From Acetobacteraceae bacterium (lineage in GTDB: Bacteria; Pseudomonadota; Alphaproteobacteria; Acetobacterales; Acetobacteraceae): a stretch of 9,464 nucleotides of DNA. Numbering within the stretch: the stretch's first letter is position 1; every line of letters starts with the position of its first letter. Of this stretch, positions 6,552-9,464 are shown one piece after another. The notes below the pieces were generated by a model, which worked only from the letters and a program-made list of their open reading frames with translations, ran no database searches and had not been told where the DNA came from. The stretch covers positions 1 to 9,464 of the forward strand of contig CANFIE010000127.1 of the NCBI GenBank assembly GCA_947446625.1, written 5' to 3'. A program made the translations under genes and the position numbers.

Positions 6552-8141
6552 ATGGCCATGCCAACTTCGCCTGTCAGCCAGCGCGTCAGCAACCTGGCGC
6601 ATATGCTCACCCGCAACGCCCAACGCTTCCCCGGCCGTCCCGGCTTCCTCCAGGGCGAGGCCCGCTGGAGCTGGGCCGAAATCGACGCCGCCGTTTCCGC
6701 CATGGCCGCCGGCCTTGCCGCCCGCGGCATTGGCAAGGGCGACCGCGTGCTGGTGCATGCGAAGAACGGCGCCGAGATGTTCTTCTCCATGTTCGCCTGC
6801 TTCCGCCTCGGCGCGGTCTGGGTGCCCACCAATTTCCGCCTGCTGCCGGATGAGGTGCTCTATCTCGCCCAGGCCTCTGGCGCCGCCGTATTCCTCTGCC
6901 ACGCCGATTTCCCGCAGCACGCCGCCGCCATCGCCGCCGAGGCACCCGGCGTCCGCCACATCCTCAGCATCGGCCCGGCCAGCTTTGGCGAAGCCACGCT
7001 CGGCGACCTCATCACCCAGCACGCCGGCACGCAGGTGCCCAACGCGGCGGTGGAGCGCGACCACCCCTGCTGGTTCTTCTTCACTTCCGGCACCACGGGC
7101 CGCAGCAAGGCGGCGGTGCTGACGCATGGGCAAATGGCCTTCGTCATCACCAACCACCTCTGCGACCTCTTCCCCGCCACCACCGAACACGACGTCTCCC
7201 TCGTCGTTGCCCCGCTCTCGCACGGCGCCGGCATCCACCAACTCGGTCAGGCCGCGCGTGGCGCCTGCACCGTGCTGCTTTCCACCGAGCGTTTCGACAT
7301 CGCCGAGGCCTATCGCCTCATCGAGACGCTCGGCGTCACCAACATGTTCACCGTTCCCACCATCCTGAAGATGCTGGTGGAGCACCCGGCGGCGCAGCAG
7401 CACGACCATTCCTCGCTGCGCTACGTCATCTATGCTGGCGCACCGATGTACCGCGAGGACCAGAAGACCGCGCTGCGCGTGCTCGGCAAGGTCATCGTGC
7501 AGTATTTCGGCCTGGGCGAAGTCACCGGCAACATCACCGTCCTCCCCCCCGCGCTGCACACGGCGGAAGACGGCCCCGAGGCCCGCATCGGCACCTGCGG
7601 CTTTGAGCGCACCGGCATGCAGGTCAGCATTCAGGACGATACCGGCCGCGAGCTCGCCCCCTTTGAGACCGGCGAGATCTGCGTCGTCGGCCCGGCGGTG
7701 TTCGCCGGCTACTACAACAACCCCGAAGCCAACGCTAAAGCCTTCCGCGACGGCTGGTTCCGCACCGGGGACCTCGGCCATCTCGACGCCGAAGGCTTCC
7801 TCTACATCACCGGCCGCGCGTCAGACATGTACATCTCCGGCGGCTCCAACGTGTATCCGCGTGAGGTGGAGGAGAAAATCCTGCAACACCCGGCCATCGC
7901 GGAAGTGGCGGTGGTGGGCATGCCGGACGCCATGTGGGGCGAGGTTGGCGTGGCCGTCTGCGTCCCCCGCGCCGGCACCACCCCCAGCGAAGCCGAACTG
8001 ATGGAATTCCTCGGCCCCAAGGTGGCGCGCTACAAGCTGCCCCGCCGCTTCCTGTTCTGGCCCGAGCTGCCCAAATCCGGCTACGGCAAAATCCCCAAGC
8101 GCCTGGTGCAGGACGAAATCCGCGCGCGCGGCTGGCCATGA
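6552..8141 (+). CDS. AMP-dependent acyl-CoA synthetase/ligase (class I adenylate-forming)
   Basis: A 529-residue enzyme of normal family length. It would activate a carboxylic acid with ATP to an acyl-AMP and then to a CoA thioester, in the cytoplasm. Core motifs in order: P-loop-like TSGTTGRSK (178-186), a YAGAPMY segment, YFGLGEVTG (from 318, E323), GWFRTGDLG with D407, the hinge and CoA region GRASDMYISGGSNVYPREVEE, and catalytic K513 in GYGKIPK. All residues needed for activity appear present. The A5 motif has GE where many relatives have TE. The ATG at 6552 is 7 nt after the amidohydrolase stop; a second ATG at 6558 is equally possible. No clear SD precedes either, suggesting translational coupling. 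The open frame continues upstream to 6228 but only as an out-of-frame shadow of the amidohydrolase. The acid activated cannot be deduced. Confidence 0.93.
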   Translation: MAMPTSPVSQRVSNLAHMLTRNAQRFPGRPGFLQGEARWSWAEIDAAVSAMAAGLAARGIGKGDRVLVHAKNGAEMFFSMFACFRLGAVWVPTNFRLLPDEVLYLAQASGAAVFLCHADFPQHAAAIAAEAPGVRHILSIGPASFGEATLGDLITQHAGTQVPNAAVERDHPCWFFFTSGTTGRSKAAVLTHGQMAFVITNHLCDLFPATTEHDVSLVVAPLSHGAGIHQLGQAARGACTVLLSTERFDIAEAYRLIETLGVTNMFTVPTILKMLVEHPAAQQHDHSSLRYVIYAGAPMYREDQKTALRVLGKVIVQYFGLGEVTGNITVLPPALHTAEDGPEARIGTCGFERTGMQVSIQDDTGRELAPFETGEICVVGPAVFAGYYNNPEANAKAFRDGWFRTGDLGHLDAEGFLYITGRASDMYISGGSNVYPREVEEKILQHPAIAEVAVVGMPDAMWGEVGVAVCVPRAGTTPSEAELMEFLGPKVARYKLPRRFLFWPELPKSGYGKIPKRLVQDEIRARGWP

Positions 8142-8971
8142 GGCAGATCGCCCAACCTGGTCCCGCCCTGGCGCCCCGCATCCTCAGCGCCAGCGGCACC
8201 GGCCGGGCCTTCCGCTGCACGCTGCAACCCGGCCAACCCCTGCTGCACGCCGCCACCCAGGCCTTCGCGCATGAAGGCTTCACCAGCGGCGTGCTGCGCC
8301 TGCGGGGCGGCGGCTTCGGCCCTTTCGCCTATGTTATGCCGGCGCTGCCGGTCTCGCCGCGCAACGCCGCCTATTACAGCGCCACCCACCGCCCGCCCGG
8401 CCTCACCCGGCTGGCCCAGGGCGCCATGACGCTGGGCCAGCGCGACGGCGCTGCCTTCTTCCACTGCCACGCCCTCTGGACCGAAGCCGATGGGCGCCCC
8501 AGCGGCGGCCACATCCTCCCGGAAGAATGCACCATCGCCCAACCTATCGAGGTTGAGGCGGTCGGCCTGCACCACGCCGGCTTCGAAGCGCAGGAAGACC
8601 CCGAGACCAATTTCCGCCTGTTCCAACCCAGGGGCGGCAGCGGGGCAGGGCGGTTCCACGCCCTGCGCCTGCGCCCCAACCAGGAACTGCATCTGGCGCT
8701 GCAAGCCTTCTGCCGCGCCCATGGCATCGACCAGGCCATCCTGCATGGCGGCGTCGGCAGCCTCATCGGCGCGCATTACGCCAGCGGCCAGCGCATCGAG
8801 CCATTCGCCACCGAGATGTTCCTCACCAGCGGCGTCATCCACGCGGCAGGGCAGGGCAGCGCCATCCATATCGGCATGATGGACCACAGCGGCACCACCT
8901 CCACCGGCCTGCTCACGCCGGGCGAAAACCCGGTGCTGATGACCAGGGAACTGGTGCTCGAAGCAGTTTAG
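8138..8971 (+). CDS. Tandem PCC/DUF296-domain protein
   Basis: A 277-residue protein whose ATG overlaps the ligase stop in an ATGA, so it is probably translationally coupled; no SD is evident. Two PCC (PPC/DUF296) modules appear fused. The first (about 20-150) carries the clear signature FHCHALW (H109, C110, H111) and SGGHILPEE (H125), followed by the EVEA strand. The second (about 168-277) is weaker, with ILHGGVGSLIGAHY (H203, H213) and a closing strand pair near GIHIG-type sequence. Bacterial PCC proteins are small trimeric proteins with a conserved His cluster that may bind metal; no enzymatic role is firmly established to my knowledge. Last gene of the operon, so a function linked to the CoA ligase product is inferred. 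There is no signal peptide or membrane segment. Confidence 0.82.
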   Translation: MRQIAQPGPALAPRILSASGTGRAFRCTLQPGQPLLHAATQAFAHEGFTSGVLRLRGGGFGPFAYVMPALPVSPRNAAYYSATHRPPGLTRLAQGAMTLGQRDGAAFFHCHALWTEADGRPSGGHILPEECTIAQPIEVEAVGLHHAGFEAQEDPETNFRLFQPRGGSGAGRFHALRLRPNQELHLALQAFCRAHGIDQAILHGGVGSLIGAHYASGQRIEPFATEMFLTSGVIHAAGQGSAIHIGMMDHSGTTSTGLLTPGENPVLMTRELVLEAV

Positions 8972-8977
8972 CGCGCC

Positions 8978-8993
8978 CGAAGCGCGCGCTTCG
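8978..8993 (+). terminator. Palindrome just after the operon, candidate terminator
   Basis: CGAAGCGCGCGCTTCG is a perfect 16-bp palindrome starting 6 nt after the last stop codon. It can fold as a 6-bp stem with a GCGC loop. No T-tract follows, so termination is plausible but not certain. Confidence 0.45.
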
Positions 8994-9004
8994 TGCCCCT
9001 CAAA

Positions 9005-9076
9005 CGCGTCGTGCGACAGCACGCCTGCCGCGTCGTGCGACAGTACGCCTGCCGCGTCGTGCGACAGTACGCCTGC
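9005..9076. repeat. Three 24-bp tandem repeats
   Basis: Units at 9005-9028, 9029-9052 and 9053-9076 are identical except for one C-to-T change at unit position 16 in the second and third. Each unit contains a short hairpin, CGTGC / GACA loop / GCACG in copy one; the change turns one G-C pair into G-U in a + strand RNA. The unit length is a multiple of three and an open frame runs through it (RVVRQHAC, RVVRQYAC twice). That frame continues into the dinB 3' end antisense and is not supported as a gene. Confidence 0.9.
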
Positions 9077-9112
9077 GGCATGACGCTGCCGCGCCTCCGC
9101 GCCCCTTGGCTT

Positions 9113-9146
9113 CGCGCCCATAAGGGCGCGGCCGCCATTCGGCGGC
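9113..9146. terminator. Two adjacent hairpins, likely bidirectional terminator between convergent genes
   Basis: A perfect 7-bp stem CGCGCCC/GGGCGCG with an ATAA loop (9113-9130) is followed without a gap by a 6-bp stem GCCGCC/GGCGGC with an ATTC loop (9131-9146). They lie between the end of the operon and the convergent dinB stop (29 nt away on the dinB side). No T-tract follows on either strand. Confidence 0.5.
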
Positions 9147-9175
9147 TCGTCCCTACGGGCCGGCTTTGTTCGCGT

Positions 9176-9464
9176 TCACAACCCCAGCGCCAACTGCCCA
9201 CCACTCTCGCCACCCGCTTCCCCCAAGGCCGAAAGCGTCACCCCCAGTAGCCGTATCCCCTTCGCCGTGGGAAACACCGGCGCCAGCAGCGCCAGGCTCG
9301 CCTCGCGCAGCTCCTCCGCGCTTGCCACCGGCCGCACCCCGCTGCGGCTGCGCGTCATCAGCTGGAAGTCGGCGTACTTCACCTTCAGCGTCACGGTCCG
9401 CCCGCTGATCCCCTGCGCCGCGCAGTACCGCCACACCTTCTCCAGTATCGGCCCCAGCGCCTCG
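9176..9464 (-). CDS. dinB: DNA polymerase IV (Y family), C-terminal fragment
   Basis: The reverse-strand frame is open at the right edge; 95 codons are present and the stop is TGA at 9178-9176. The fragment covers the end of the little-finger (palm-associated) domain of the error-prone translesion polymerase: KVWRYCAAQGISGRTVTLKV, KYADFQLMTRSRS, then FPTAKGIRLLGVTLSALG. It ends in QLALGL, matching the extreme C-terminal beta-clamp-binding motif of DinB proteins (QLVLGL in E. coli, from memory). The catalytic palm and fingers lie outside the window, so activity cannot be judged, but the preserved terminal clamp motif argues for an intact 3' end. It is convergent with the five-gene operon and unrelated in function. 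Confidence 0.92.
   Translation of the reverse strand, partial: EALGPILEKVWRYCAAQGISGRTVTLKVKYADFQLMTRSRSGVRPVASAEELREASLALLAPVFPTAKGIRLLGVTLSALGEAGGESGGQLALGL

Noticed and set aside
9005..9076. A CRISPR array
   Set aside because: The 24-bp units are directly contiguous with no spacers, only three copies exist, and no cas genes are present.
8993..9250. An 85-codon + strand frame through the 24-bp repeats (RVVRQYAC units)
   Set aside because: It has no SD, runs antisense into the dinB coding end, is Arg/Pro/Ala-rich in a shadow-like way, and resembles no family I know.

Overview
The window is very GC-rich, with a strong preference for C or G in the third codon position. Its gene families (orphan Bug-type binding protein, COG3618-type amidohydrolase, RTX-like secreted protein, DinB) fit a free-living alphaproteobacterium, possibly of the Acetobacteraceae. 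That placement rests on composition and protein style only. Nothing here is phage, plasmid or transposon-like.

Layout. (1) Positions 2-3040 (+) hold the 3' part, 1012 codons, of a large modular surface or secreted protein. In order it has an NGGSDNSGD repeat tract cut by the left edge, an acidic low-complexity linker, an SdrD-B-like Ig-fold domain, an RTX-like Gly/Asn/Asp-rich repeat region, a cadherin/VCBS-like domain, a Pro/Ser/Glu linker, and a His-rich C-terminal repeat domain ending like a type I secretion substrate. A strong hairpin at 3051-3072 follows the stop. (2) Positions 3183-8971 (+) hold five tightly spaced genes that look like one operon: a Bug/TctC-type periplasmic solute-binding protein, a PhyH-family Fe(II)/2-oxoglutarate dioxygenase, a COG3618-type TIM-barrel amidohydrolase, an acyl-CoA synthetase (AMP-forming), and a tandem PCC/DUF296 protein. 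Gaps shrink along the operon (74, 36, 7, then a 4-nt ATGA overlap), so the last genes are probably translationally coupled. (3) Positions 8972-9175 are a hairpin-rich convergent intergenic region with three 24-bp tandem repeats. (4) Positions 9176-9464 (-) hold the C-terminal end of DNA polymerase IV (dinB), including its terminal beta-clamp-binding motif.

How the genes may work together (inference): the binding protein captures an organic acid, the CoA ligase activates it or a product of it, and the dioxygenase and amidohydrolase carry out a hydroxylation and a hydrolytic or ring-opening step. The role of the PCC/DUF296 protein is unknown. The substrate cannot be read from the sequence, and no regulator or TctA/TctB membrane components are present. 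The most under-explained items are this operon with its PCC/DUF296 member, the Asp-poor and His-rich C-terminal domain of the secreted protein, and the repeat and hairpin block next to dinB.
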